Of a DNA stretch of 59,083 bases, positions 18,065 through 26,131 are shown in pieces. Under the pieces are notes generated by a model, which saw only the letters and a list, made by a program, of their open reading frames with translations, was not told where the DNA came from and did no database searches. The stretch spans positions 1 through 59,083 of the forward strand of contig CAMSIF010000003.1 in assembly GCA_947058885.1 (NCBI GenBank), written 5' to 3'. The translations under genes and the position numbers were made by a program. How positions within the stretch are numbered: the stretch's first letter is position 1; each line of letters starts with the position of its first letter. This DNA is from an uncultured Clostridia bacterium. GTDB taxonomy: Bacteria > Bacillota > Clostridia > Oscillospirales > Oscillospiraceae.

Positions 18065-19336
18065 ATGAGTATAAAGGAGTACCCCCGCCTGGGGGAAAAG
18101 GTTTTCCGGCGGCAGCTTTCTAACGGACTGGAGGTTGTGGTGGTTAACAAGCCCTGTCACGCTAAGAGCTACGCCTTTTTTGCCGTCCGGTACGGCGGCA
18201 TGGACATGCGCTTCCAGCTGGGGGGACAGTGGCAGGATACTCCGGCCGGTATTGCCCACTATCTGGAACATAAGATGTTTGACAGCGAGACGGGCGACGT
18301 TATGCAGGCCTTCGCAAAGAACGGGGCTTCGGACAACGCCTTCACCAGCAGCGCTATCACCGCTTACTATGTCACCTGTACGGAGAAATTTTATGAAAAC
18401 CTGCGCATTCTGCTGGAATACGTCTCTACCCCCTACTTCACCCAGGAGAGCGTTGAAAAGGAGCGGGGCATTATTGGCCAGGAAATCCAGATGACGGAGG
18501 ATGACCCGGACTGGCGGGTCTATTCCAATCTGATGGGATGCCTGTACAAGGACAGTCCCGCCCGCGTCTCTGTGCTGGGCTCGCAGGAGAGCATCCGCCT
18601 TATTACCCCCCAGACCCTCTACGACTGCCACAAGGCGTTCTATACACCCTCCAATATGATTCTGGTCTGCGTGGGGGGCATGGACCCGGAACGTGTGACA
18701 GCGGAGGCGGAAGCCATCCTGCCCCGGGAAAGCGGTCCCGCCGCTCTCCGGGACTACGGCCAGGCGGAGGACCCGTTTCCCGCCAGAAAAGAGGCCCGGA
18801 TGACGATGGAAATCTCCATGCCTATGTTCCTTGCGGGCTACAAGTGCCATCCTCCGGCGGAGGGCGAGGACCATCTCCGTCAGAGTATCATCGGCGACAT
18901 GGCCTGCGATGTGCTCTTCGGGGAGAGCAGCCCTCTCTATACCAGACTCTACGAGGAGGGGGTTATTAACGGCAGCTTGGGCGGGAATTTTGACCTCCTG
19001 CCCGGCGCGGCCTACCTCTACGTGGGCGGTGATACCAAGGAACCCCGCCGCGTGTTTGAGGAGATTACCTGCCAGGCCCGGCGGCTGGGGGAACAGGGGA
19101 TCAGCGGGACGTTCTACCAGCAAATCCGCCGCGCCGCCCAGGGGCAAATGATCCGCAGCCTGAATTCCTTTGAGAATATCGCCGTCAGCATGACGGAGGG
19201 ATATTTCCATGGCTATGACTACTACCACTTCCCGGAAATTTTCGACTCTGTCACAAAGGCGGATGTGGAGGCGTTCCTGCGGGAGAACGTCACGGAATGC
19301 CGCGCCGCTTTCTCCCTCATTGAGCCAGGGAACTGA
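18065..19336 (+). CDS. yfmH: M16-family zinc metallopeptidase (YfmH-like)
   Basis: The 423-residue catalytic partner of the preceding gene has the inverted zinc motif HYLEH (His65, Glu68, His69) and the distal ligand Glu140 in GIIGQEIQM. The two M16 halves are present (second half around EISMPMFLAGYK). It probably works as a heterodimer with YfmF in the cytoplasm. The gene sits between yfmF and lgt with no gap for a separate promoter. Confidence 0.9.
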   Translation: MSIKEYPRLGEKVFRRQLSNGLEVVVVNKPCHAKSYAFFAVRYGGMDMRFQLGGQWQDTPAGIAHYLEHKMFDSETGDVMQAFAKNGASDNAFTSSAITAYYVTCTEKFYENLRILLEYVSTPYFTQESVEKERGIIGQEIQMTEDDPDWRVYSNLMGCLYKDSPARVSVLGSQESIRLITPQTLYDCHKAFYTPSNMILVCVGGMDPERVTAEAEAILPRESGPAALRDYGQAEDPFPARKEARMTMEISMPMFLAGYKCHPPAEGEDHLRQSIIGDMACDVLFGESSPLYTRLYEEGVINGSLGGNFDLLPGAAYLYVGGDTKEPRRVFEEITCQARRLGEQGISGTFYQQIRRAAQGQMIRSLNSFENIAVSMTEGYFHGYDYYHFPEIFDSVTKADVEAFLRENVTECRAAFSLIEPGN

Positions 19337-19361
19337 CGCGCCGCTAAGGAGGAAATAACGT

Positions 19362-20339
19362 ATGTATGCAAGAAGCGATATGCCCATCAGTTTTCCCGGT
19401 CTCTTCGGAGACTGGGAGTTTAACCCATCCACCGTGGCGGTGAACATCGGCAACGGTATCCGCTGGTATGGAATTATCATCTGCCTGGGGTTGATTTTAG
19501 CGGTGCTGTTCTGCTGCCGCCGGGCAAAGGACTATGGTCTCACAGAGGATAATGTCTACGATATGATAATCTGGCAGATTCCTCTTTGTATCATTGGAGC
19601 TAGAATCTACTACGTGTTGTTTTATCTGGACCTCTACCGCACTGCGGATGGAGGTCTGGACGTTGGCCGGATGGTGGCCATTTGGGACGGCGGTCTGGCC
19701 ATCTACGGCGCGGTCATTACCGCCTATATTGTTTTGAAGATTTTTTGCAAAAAGAAGGGACTTTCCTTCGGTGCCTTTGCGGACCTGGGAGTCATGGGCC
19801 TGCTCATTGGACAGGCGGTGGGCCGCTGGGGGAATTTTGTCAACCGGGAAGCCTTTGGCGGAGAAACCACCGTCCCTTGGCGGATGCGTCTGTGGACCTC
19901 CACCACGGAATTTATTGAGGTTCACCCTACCTTCCTCTACGAGAGCCTGTGGAATCTTGTAGGCCTGCTGCTGATTGTGTTTGTCATCGCCAAGGCCCGC
20001 ACCTTCGACGGAGAGAGCGCCTGCTTCTACTTCATCTGGTATGGCATTGGCCGTACCTGGATTGAGGGAATGCGCACAGACAGTCTCTATCTCTTTGGCT
20101 GGAAGCTGTTTGGACAGCCGGTCCGGGTCAGCCAGCTGCTCAGCGTATTGCTGGTGGCAGCGGCGCTGGCCGTATTGGTGGTGAATAAACGTAAGTACCC
20201 CCATGGCCGGGAGGCTCTGTTCGTGACGAAAAAAGCGGCCCTGGAGGCACAGGCCCTAAAGCCGTCCGAAGAACAGGAGCCCGCTCCGGCGGAGGCCGCT
20301 GTTCCGGACGCGGCCCCGGAGGAGCCCAATGGGAAATAA
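19362..20339 (+). CDS. lgt: prolipoprotein diacylglyceryl transferase
   Basis: Lgt transfers the diacylglyceryl group of phosphatidylglycerol to the lipobox cysteine of prolipoproteins in the membrane. The 325-residue protein has about seven membrane segments and the family signature GRWGNFVNREAFGG, with IWDGGLAIYGA and HPTFLYESLWN. The C-terminal 45 residues are a low-complexity Ala/Glu/Pro tail (EEQEPAPAEAAVPDAAPEE), longer than in most Lgt proteins. The gene overlaps the next by eleven bases, so it is part of the M16/tetrapyrrole operon. It would lipidate the substrate-binding protein encoded at 3708. Confidence 0.95.
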   Translation: MYARSDMPISFPGLFGDWEFNPSTVAVNIGNGIRWYGIIICLGLILAVLFCCRRAKDYGLTEDNVYDMIIWQIPLCIIGARIYYVLFYLDLYRTADGGLDVGRMVAIWDGGLAIYGAVITAYIVLKIFCKKKGLSFGAFADLGVMGLLIGQAVGRWGNFVNREAFGGETTVPWRMRLWTSTTEFIEVHPTFLYESLWNLVGLLLIVFVIAKARTFDGESACFYFIWYGIGRTWIEGMRTDSLYLFGWKLFGQPVRVSQLLSVLLVAAALAVLVVNKRKYPHGREALFVTKKAALEAQALKPSEEQEPAPAEAAVPDAAPEEPNGK

Positions 20340-20775
20340 ACGTTTTCCGCTGTTTATTGACCTGACGGGGCGGGCCGCCGTGGTAGTGGGCGGCGGGACC
20401 GTGGGCCTGCGGCGGGCCAATGTCCTGCGGAGATTTGGCGCGGAGGTTACGGTCATATCGCCACAGCTGGCCGGTCCGGCGGAGGGGGTCCGGCATATTC
20501 CCCGCCCCTACCGGACCGGGGACTTGGAGGGCGCGTTTCTGGCGGTGGCCGCCACGGACGACCCCCAGGTTAATGCCGCCGTGGGCCAAGAAGCCCGTCA
20601 GGCGGGCCTGTTCTTCAACCGGGCGGATTGTCCGGCAGACTGCGGCTTTTTCTTTCCCGCCATCTGCGAGGGAGAGGGGCTGGTGGCTGGCGTGGCGGGG
20701 GACGGCCGCCGCCACAGGCGGACCGCCCAGGCCGCCCGCCGTATCCGGCAGGTTCTGGAGGAGATGGACGGATGA
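20329..20775 (+). CDS. precorrin-2 dehydrogenase (SirC/CysG N-terminal type)
   Basis: The 148-residue protein matches the NAD-binding half of CysG/Met8: LFIDLTGRAAVVVGGGTVGL has the GGGxVG nucleotide-binding loop, and DCGFFFPAICEGEGLVAGV the following active-site region. It oxidises precorrin-2 to sirohydrochlorin. The short length means the chelatase/dimerisation part is reduced, so iron insertion may need another protein. Its stop overlaps the hemC start (ATGA). The position links it to the cobA-hemD product two genes downstream, which makes precorrin-2. Confidence 0.9.
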   Translation: MGNKRFPLFIDLTGRAAVVVGGGTVGLRRANVLRRFGAEVTVISPQLAGPAEGVRHIPRPYRTGDLEGAFLAVAATDDPQVNAAVGQEARQAGLFFNRADCPADCGFFFPAICEGEGLVAGVAGDGRRHRRTAQAARRIRQVLEEMDG

Positions 20776-21653
20776 AACTGACAATCGGAAGCCGGGAGAG
20801 CCGTCTGGCGGTCATTCAGGCGGAGCTGGTGATGGACGCCATCGCCAGGGCGCATCCGGAAATAGAACTGCAATTACTTACCATGAAAACCACAGGGGAC
20901 CGGATTCTGGACCGGCCCTTGGACAAAATCGGCGGCAAAGGCCTTTTTGTACGGGAGCTGGACGCCGCCCTCCGAGAGGGCCGGGCGGACCTCTCGGTCC
21001 ACAGCTGCAAAGACCTTCCTATGGACCTTCCGCCGGATTTGCCGCTGGCGGCCTTTACCCGCCGGGAGGACCCGCGTGACGCCCTGGTGCTGCCCCTGGG
21101 GACTGCGGAGCTTCGGGGCCCTATTGGCTGTTCCAGCCTGCGGCGGCGGTTGCAGCTGAAGGAGCTGTTCCCGGATATCGAAACCGCCCCTATCCGGGGC
21201 AATGTGCTCACCCGGCTGCGAAAGCTGGACAGCGGGGAATACGGGGCCCTGGTTTTGGCGGCGGCTGGGCTGAAACGGCTGGGACTGGAGGGCCGTATCA
21301 GCCGGTATTTTTCGGTGGAGGAAATCCTCCCCGCTGCCGGGCAGGGAATCTTGGCGGTCCAGCGCCGCGCTGGTTTGGATAGTTCGGTTCTGGAGTGTCT
21401 CAGGGAGCGGAACGCGGAGGACTGTGCCTTGGCGGAGCGGGCTTTTGTCCGCGCTCTGGACGGCGGCTGCTCCTCCCCCGTGGCCGCCCACGCGGTGACA
21501 GAAGACGGCGTCATTACCATTACCGGATTGTACGTAGACGGGGCAGAACGGATGAGCCGGGACCACGTCAGCGGTCCCCGTTCCCAAGGGGAGGAACTGG
21601 CCCGGGAGTTGGCCCGGAGAATGAAGGAGGCGGCGGTATGCCGGGAAAAGTGA
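20772..21653 (+). CDS. hemC: hydroxymethylbilane synthase (porphobilinogen deaminase)
   Basis: From the ATG at 20772 (overlapping the upstream stop) the protein has 293 residues, the normal size. MKLTIGSRESRLAVIQAELV is the canonical start. Catalytic and substrate regions are VHSCKDLPMD and PIRGNVLTRLRKLD, and Cys233 in DGGCSSPVAAHA attaches the dipyrromethane cofactor. It joins four porphobilinogen units into hydroxymethylbilane. The gene overlaps cobA-hemD by 16 bases, consistent with one coordinated tetrapyrrole operon. Confidence 0.96.
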   Translation: MKLTIGSRESRLAVIQAELVMDAIARAHPEIELQLLTMKTTGDRILDRPLDKIGGKGLFVRELDAALREGRADLSVHSCKDLPMDLPPDLPLAAFTRREDPRDALVLPLGTAELRGPIGCSSLRRRLQLKELFPDIETAPIRGNVLTRLRKLDSGEYGALVLAAAGLKRLGLEGRISRYFSVEEILPAAGQGILAVQRRAGLDSSVLECLRERNAEDCALAERAFVRALDGGCSSPVAAHAVTEDGVITITGLYVDGAERMSRDHVSGPRSQGEELARELARRMKEAAVCREK

Positions 21654-23116
21654 CATTGGTGGGAGCGGGTCCCGGCGACCCGGGACTGCTGACCTGCAAG
21701 GGCCGGGAAGCTCTGGCGGCGGCGGATGCGGTGGTGTTTGACCGCTTGGTAAGCCCCGCTGTGCTGTCGCTGATTCCGGCGGCGGCCCGGCGGATTGACG
21801 TAGGGAAATCCGCCTCCAACCACCCGGTCCCTCAGGATGCCATCAACCGCATTCTGCTGGAGGAGGCCCAGGCGGGCCGGAACGTGGTGCGGCTGAAGGG
21901 GGGCGATCCATTTGTTTTTGGCCGGGGAGGAGAGGAACTGGAGTTTTTGTTCCAAAACGGGGTGGAATTTGAGGAGATTCCCGGCGTCACGTCCGCTGTC
22001 GCGGCGGCGGCTTACGGCGGGATTCCCGTGACCCACCGGGACTACAGCTCCTCCCTTCACATTATCACTGGCCATGCCCGGGCGGGCGGGGAGCTCTCCC
22101 TGGACTTCCAGGCCATGGTCCGTCTTGGCGGAACGTTGGTGTTCCTGATGGGCGTGGCGGCGATGCCTGCGATTACTAAGGGACTGCTGGATGCCGGAAT
22201 GGATGCCGGGACCCCCGCCGCCATTGTGGAAAACGGCACAATGGCCTTTCAGCGGCGGTGCTCCGCCACGCTGGGGACACTGTGCGCTGGCGCGGAGAAG
22301 ATGGACATCAGGAGTCCCGCCGTTCTGGTGGTGGGAGGCGTGTGCGCTCTGGCGGAGAAGCTCTGCTGGTTTGAACGTCTGCCTCTCCACGGAAAGAGGA
22401 TTTTGGTGACTCGTCCCAGGGAACGGTCCGGAACCCTGGCGGGTAAGCTGCGGGCTCTGGGGGCGGATGTAGTGGAATACCCCTGCATAGAGACGGTTCC
22501 TATTGTCCCCTGTCCTTCCCTGGAGGACTTGAAAGACTATGAATGGCTGGCCTTCACCAGCGCCGCCGGAGTGGAAGCGTTCTGGGACTGCCTGGAGCGG
22601 ATGGGAAAGGACGCGCGGGCTTTGGGAGGCGTGAAGCTGGCGGCAATTGGTCCCGGCACGTCCGCCGCGCTGAAGGCCTGCGGCCTGACCCCGGATTTGG
22701 TTCCAGACATATACGACGCCGCCCATCTGGGCAGCGCGCTGGCGGAGGTGGCCGACGGGAAAATCCTGCTGCTGCGGGCGGAGGAAGGCTCCTCCGCTTT
22801 GACGGACGCTCTGGCAAAGGCGGGACGGGCGTTTCGCGATACCGCTGTCTACCGCACAGTCTGCTGTAACTCCCTCTCGCCGGAGCTGCGCGATGCGCTG
22901 GAGGCTGGACGTTTTGACTATGTTACCTTCACTTCCGCCTCCACAGTCAAGGGCTTTTCCGCCGCCGTAGGCGCAGACGCGGATTTTTCCAAAATCACCG
23001 GCCTTTGCATCGGGGAGCAGACCGCCGCCCAGGCCCGGCATTACGGAATTCCTGTCCAGGTAGCGGAACGGGCCGCGATTGACGCGCTGGTGGAGATGGC
23101 AGTAAAAGTGAGGTAA
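21638..23116 (+). CDS. cobA-hemD: fused uroporphyrinogen-III methyltransferase / uroporphyrinogen-III synthase
   Basis: A 492-residue fusion. Residues 1 to about 240 are the SAM-dependent methyltransferase (VTLVGAGPGDPGLLTCKG, VVRLKGGDPFVFGRGGEE, GIPVTHRDYSSSLHIITGHA). From about 250 the HemD domain follows (GKRILVTRPRERSGTLAGKL, LAFTSAAGVEAF, FDYVTFTSASTVKGF). The HemD half closes the linear tetrapyrrole; the CobA half methylates the product to precorrin-2. This fusion is common in Clostridia. AAGGAGG at 21625-21631 supports the ATG at 21638. Confidence 0.95.
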   Translation: MPGKVTLVGAGPGDPGLLTCKGREALAAADAVVFDRLVSPAVLSLIPAAARRIDVGKSASNHPVPQDAINRILLEEAQAGRNVVRLKGGDPFVFGRGGEELEFLFQNGVEFEEIPGVTSAVAAAAYGGIPVTHRDYSSSLHIITGHARAGGELSLDFQAMVRLGGTLVFLMGVAAMPAITKGLLDAGMDAGTPAAIVENGTMAFQRRCSATLGTLCAGAEKMDIRSPAVLVVGGVCALAEKLCWFERLPLHGKRILVTRPRERSGTLAGKLRALGADVVEYPCIETVPIVPCPSLEDLKDYEWLAFTSAAGVEAFWDCLERMGKDARALGGVKLAAIGPGTSAALKACGLTPDLVPDIYDAAHLGSALAEVADGKILLLRAEEGSSALTDALAKAGRAFRDTAVYRTVCCNSLSPELRDALEAGRFDYVTFTSASTVKGFSAAVGADADFSKITGLCIGEQTAAQARHYGIPVQVAERAAIDALVEMAVKVR

Positions 23117-23120
23117 AGAA

Positions 23121-23525
23121 ATGGATATTTGGGAAAAGCTGTATACCGCCGCCCGGCAGGTCCAGCATGACAGGACGATTTCCCCCTTCATAGAGGCTGG
23201 CGGCGTGGCCGCCGCGGTGCTGACAAAGGCGGGAAATATCTACCTAGGGGTGTGCATTGATACTGCCGCCTCTCTGGGCATGTGCGCGGAGCGTAACGCC
23301 ATTGCCAATATGATTACCAATGGCGAGAGCCAGATTGATAAGGTGGCGGCGGTCATGCCGGACGGGACGGTAGGACCGCCCTGCTGCGCCTGCCGGGAAT
23401 TCATGATGCAGCTGGACCGCGGCAGCGGCGATATTGAAATTCTGCTGGACTATGCCAGCAGGAGGACTGTCCGCCTCCGGGAGCTGGTACCCCACTGGTG
23501 GGGCGGCGGCCGGTTCGCCGGATAA
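23121..23525 (+). CDS. cytidine deaminase-like zinc protein
   Basis: The 134-residue protein has the cytidine deaminase zinc site: Cys-Ala-Glu in GMCAERNAI, and PPCCACREFMM (PCxxC type). Short tetrameric CDAs and blasticidin-S deaminase-like proteins share this layout. It would deaminate cytidine or a related aminopyrimidine or heterocycle. The C-terminal Trp/Gly-rich end (PHWWGGGRFAG) looks unusual. It lies between cobA-hemD and hemB, four bases after the former, so it is co-expressed with tetrapyrrole genes for no obvious metabolic reason. Confidence 0.85.
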   Translation: MDIWEKLYTAARQVQHDRTISPFIEAGGVAAAVLTKAGNIYLGVCIDTAASLGMCAERNAIANMITNGESQIDKVAAVMPDGTVGPPCCACREFMMQLDRGSGDIEILLDYASRRTVRLRELVPHWWGGGRFAG

Positions 23526-23555
23526 ACAACCTTGTTTGTGGAAGGAGACCCTTTT

Positions 23556-24539
23556 ATGGAACTGACCAACCGTCCCCGCCGCCTGCGGCGGACAGAAGAG
23601 ATCCGCCGGCTGTGCCGGGAGACCCGCCTGAGCCCGGACGCGCTTATCTACCCCATCTTTGTGGATGAGGCCCTCTCCGGCGTCCGCCCCATCCCCAGCC
23701 TGCCGGGACAAAACCATTATGGCCTGGACAGTGTGTGCCAAGCAGTGGAGGAGTGCCTTGCTCACGGCGTCTCCCGGTGCATCCTTTTCGGACTTCCGGC
23801 TCATAAGGACGCCTGCGGCTCCTCTGCCTGGGTGGAGCGGGGCGTTATCCAGGAGGCTGTCCGGGCAATCAAGGCCAAGTATCCCGCTTTCTGCGTCATT
23901 ACGGACGTGTGTATGTGTGAGTACACGGACCACGGCCACTGCGGCATCCTCTGCGGCCATGACGTGGACAACGACCAGACCCTGGACATCCTCTCCCGGA
24001 TTGCTGTCAGCCACGCCGCCGCCGGGGCGGACATGGTAGCCCCCTCGGACATGATGGACGGCCACGTGGCCGCGCTGCGCCGGGCCCTGGACGAAAACGG
24101 TTATCAAAATACGGCCATTATGGCTTACTCCGCCAAGTACGCATCCGCCTTCTATGGTCCTTTCCGCGAGGCCGCCGGGTCCGCTCCGGCCTTTGGGGAC
24201 CGGAAGAGCTACCAGATGGACCCCCACAACCGCAAGGAGGCCCTGCGGGAGTGCGCCCTGGACGCGGCGGAAGGGGCGGACATTCTGATGGTGAAGCCCG
24301 CCCTGAGCTACCTGGACGTGATCCGGGAGTGCGCGGACACTTTTGACCTGCCTCTGTGCGCCTACTCGGTTTCTGGGGAGTACGCCATGATTAAGTCCGC
24401 CGCTGCCGCCGGACTGGTGGATGAGAGGCGTATACTGTGCGAGACAGCCCTTTCTGTCTTCCGGGCCGGGGCAAATATGCTCATCACCTACTACGCCAAG
24501 GAGCTGGCGGACGCCATCCGCCAGGGGGAAATCGGGTAG
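23556..24539 (+). CDS. hemB: porphobilinogen synthase (delta-aminolevulinate dehydratase)
   Basis: The ATG at 23556 is preceded by GAAGGAG; a TTG at 23532 lacks such support. The 327-residue enzyme condenses two 5-aminolevulinate molecules. The cysteine cluster DVCMCEYTDHGHCGIL marks the zinc-dependent type, and Schiff-base lysine regions are MAYSAKYASAFYGPFREAA and MVKPALSYLDV. It is the last gene of the operon and is followed by a terminator. Glutamyl-tRNA reductase (hemA) and hemL are not in this window. Confidence 0.96.
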   Translation: MELTNRPRRLRRTEEIRRLCRETRLSPDALIYPIFVDEALSGVRPIPSLPGQNHYGLDSVCQAVEECLAHGVSRCILFGLPAHKDACGSSAWVERGVIQEAVRAIKAKYPAFCVITDVCMCEYTDHGHCGILCGHDVDNDQTLDILSRIAVSHAAAGADMVAPSDMMDGHVAALRRALDENGYQNTAIMAYSAKYASAFYGPFREAAGSAPAFGDRKSYQMDPHNRKEALRECALDAAEGADILMVKPALSYLDVIRECADTFDLPLCAYSVSGEYAMIKSAAAAGLVDERRILCETALSVFRAGANMLITYYAKELADAIRQGEIG

Positions 24540-24559
24540 AAGCGTCCTCCGGATACAAA

Positions 24560-24597
24560 AAGGCCGGGACCGCCTTTGCGGTCCCGGCCTTGTCTTT
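24560..24597. terminator. bidirectional terminator between hemB and the ybjQ-like gene
   Basis: A 14-bp perfect stem (AAGGCCGGGACCGC, 24560-24573, with 24578-24591), loop CTTT, followed by GTCTTTT on the plus strand and preceded by an A-run that serves the minus strand. Confidence 0.85.
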
Positions 24598-24603
24598 TCA
24601 CAA

Positions 24604-24924
24604 TCAAAATGTCTTTTTCAGCTTCACCGCCGTACCGTAGGCGATGACCTCGGCGGCCCCCTGCATCACAGAGGACGATCCAAAGCGGATATTGATAATG
24701 GCGTCGGCCCCCAGGGCTTCGGCCTCGTCCACCATACGTTTGGTGGCTATTTGACGGGCCTCCACCAGCATCTCCGTGTAGCCGGTAATTTCGCCGCCTA
24801 CCAGGGTTTTCATCCCGGCCATAAAGTCCTTGCCAAAGTTTTTCGACTGTACCACAGTCCCCTTCACAATCCCAAGGGCCTCGATTTCACTTCCAGGCAC
24901 GTGGTCAATATTGAGCAGCAGCAT
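24604..24924 (-). CDS. YbjQ/UPF0145-family protein
   Basis: The 106-residue protein matches the YbjQ family: GIVKGTVVQSKNFGKDFMAG, then RMVDEAEALGADAIINIRFG and GAAEVIAYGTAVKL. The family forms compact oligomers of unknown function, sometimes called heavy-metal-binding by similarity. The start ATG lies inside the last codons of the upstream small membrane protein (20-base overlap), behind AAGGAGGAGAAG. It is the last gene of the MerR/membrane-protein group. Confidence 0.88.
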   Translation of the reverse strand: MLLLNIDHVPGSEIEALGIVKGTVVQSKNFGKDFMAGMKTLVGGEITGYTEMLVEARQIATKRMVDEAEALGADAIINIRFGSSSVMQGAAEVIAYGTAVKLKKTF

Positions 24925-25180
24925 CTTCTTCTCCTCCTTGAATTTCTTTTAATCTTGTCCGAAGACTTATCCAGATGGGGAGTACGCTCCCCAGATCCAG
25001 CACAGCAACCAGCAGAAGCAGCTTGGAGACAAATCCGGAGGGGGTAGTACTGGTGCGCATCCACAGCAGCACCCACGCCGCCAGCAGGCGGAACAGGGTG
25101 GACAAAACCGCGCTGAGAATAGCGGAATTCCGCCGCTGAGCCTGCCGCTGGGCCCTATTGGCATCAATATTTTTTGGCAT
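24905..25180 (-). CDS. small membrane protein with GGE..DA tail (copy 2)
   Basis: The preferred ATG at 25180 gives 91 residues starting MPKNIDANRAQRQAQRRNSA; a longer version to 25243 has no ribosome site. Two membrane helices (SAVLSTLFRLLAAWVLLWM; KLLLLVAVLDLGSVLPIWI) are followed by the tail RLKEIQGGEEDAAAQY. That tail aligns without gaps to the tails of the next upstream protein and of the MerR regulator. Function unknown; topology and tail suggest interaction with, or descent from, the MerR membrane part. Confidence 0.75.
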   Translation of the reverse strand: MPKNIDANRAQRQAQRRNSAILSAVLSTLFRLLAAWVLLWMRTSTTPSGFVSKLLLLVAVLDLGSVLPIWISLRTRLKEIQGGEEDAAAQY

Positions 25181-25445
25181 CTTCTTCCTCTCCGCCGTCA
25201 ATCTCCTGAAGCCGCTGGGCCATAGCCCACAGCACGCCCACAATCACCGCGCCGCCAGCAAAGGCGTACAGCAGCAGGAAGGGAGCGATAGCCCCAGCTC
25301 CAGCGCCGTCCACCAGCCCCGCCGTCATAGCCAGCATACCCACCATCGGGCCCACATACAACACAACCAGCACCGCTACCACAATGGGGGCAATTTTCTT
25401 TTTGCTCCGGCTGCCCGGAGGCGTCATATTAGTATTTCTTTGCAT
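25164..25445 (-). CDS. small membrane protein with GGE..DA tail (copy 1)
   Basis: The 93-residue protein has a basic N-terminus (SRSKKK), two hydrophobic helices (IAPIVVAVLVVLYVGPMVGM; LLLYAFAGGAVIVGVLWAMA) and the tail RLQEIDGGEEEDAKKY. The ATG at 25445 overlaps the MerR gene by 17 bases and uses a ribosome site encoded in the MerR tail. Its own tail encodes the ribosome site and ATG of the next gene. It resembles the C-terminal membrane portion of the MerR protein without the DNA-binding domain. Function unknown. Confidence 0.75.
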   Translation of the reverse strand: MQRNTNMTPPGSRSKKKIAPIVVAVLVVLYVGPMVGMLAMTAGLVDGAGAGAIAPFLLLYAFAGGAVIVGVLWAMAQRLQEIDGGEEEDAKKY

Positions 25446-26079
25446 CGTCGGCCTCTCCTTTGCTAATTTCTCTGATCCGCTGGAACAACGCCAGCAGAAC
25501 GCCTATTATCGGAAATATCAAAACCGCCAGCAGGACCACAACCGCCGCCAGGGGCGGCGCGTTCGCGGAGTCGAGCAAAAGGCCCCACACAAAAAGACCA
25601 GCGAGTGCCGCCAGCACCACCACCGCTGCCGCCGCGATGGCAATAGGCGCAATGTAGCGGATACGGATGTCCTGCTGCTGCTTGTTCTGGAAAGTCGCGC
25701 CGGACTGCTCCAGCATCTCCATCTCTTCCAGTACGCTCTGGGCGTCCAGCTGGCTGAGGGGCATCTCCTTGTCCTTCAGCAGGGCGCACAAGCGCACGGC
25801 CTCGTCGATGTTCTGCCGCTCCCGCTCCAGGGTTACCAGGTGGCGGCGCATACCGTCTCCCACAGTCTGGGTCCCCTCCTGCATCCGGCGGATTTCATCA
25901 ATGGGAACCCCGAGCTTCCGAAGAAGCTTGATACGCCGGAGAACGTCTACCTCGGCCTGCCCGTAGTCCCGGTAGCCGTTCTCACTGTTGCGGCTGGGGG
26001 ACAGAAGGCCCTTTTCCTCGTAGAACCGGATATTTTTCTTTGTGATGCCCACCAGGGCCTCTACCTCGTTGATCTTCAC
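25429..26079 (-). CDS. membrane-anchored MerR-family transcriptional regulator
   Basis: From a GTG at 26079 with GAGGTG six bases upstream, the protein has 216 residues beginning MKINEVEALVGITKKNIRFY. The N-terminal 70 residues are the MerR winged helix, followed by a coiled coil (about 75-120) and a glutamine-rich linker. Two membrane helices (about 142-168 and 176-200) and the tail RIREISKGEADDAKKY end the protein. A MerR domain on a membrane anchor suggests sensing at or in the membrane. A longer start at 26148 is possible but lacks a ribosome site. Confidence 0.85.
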   Translation of the reverse strand: MKINEVEALVGITKKNIRFYEEKGLLSPSRNSENGYRDYGQAEVDVLRRIKLLRKLGVPIDEIRRMQEGTQTVGDGMRRHLVTLERERQNIDEAVRLCALLKDKEMPLSQLDAQSVLEEMEMLEQSGATFQNKQQQDIRIRYIAPIAIAAAAVVVLAALAGLFVWGLLLDSANAPPLAAVVVLLAVLIFPIIGVLLALFQRIREISKGEADDAKKY

Positions 26080-26131
26080 GGGCCGCACCTCAACTTTCAG
26101 CCCTATTATATACCTTCCACCAGGGGGAACG

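Noticed and set aside
20816-23191. 791-codon minus-strand open frame opposite hemC and cobA-hemD
   Set aside because: Shadow of strongly conserved tetrapyrrole genes; composition is Arg/Ser/Gly-rich without motifs.
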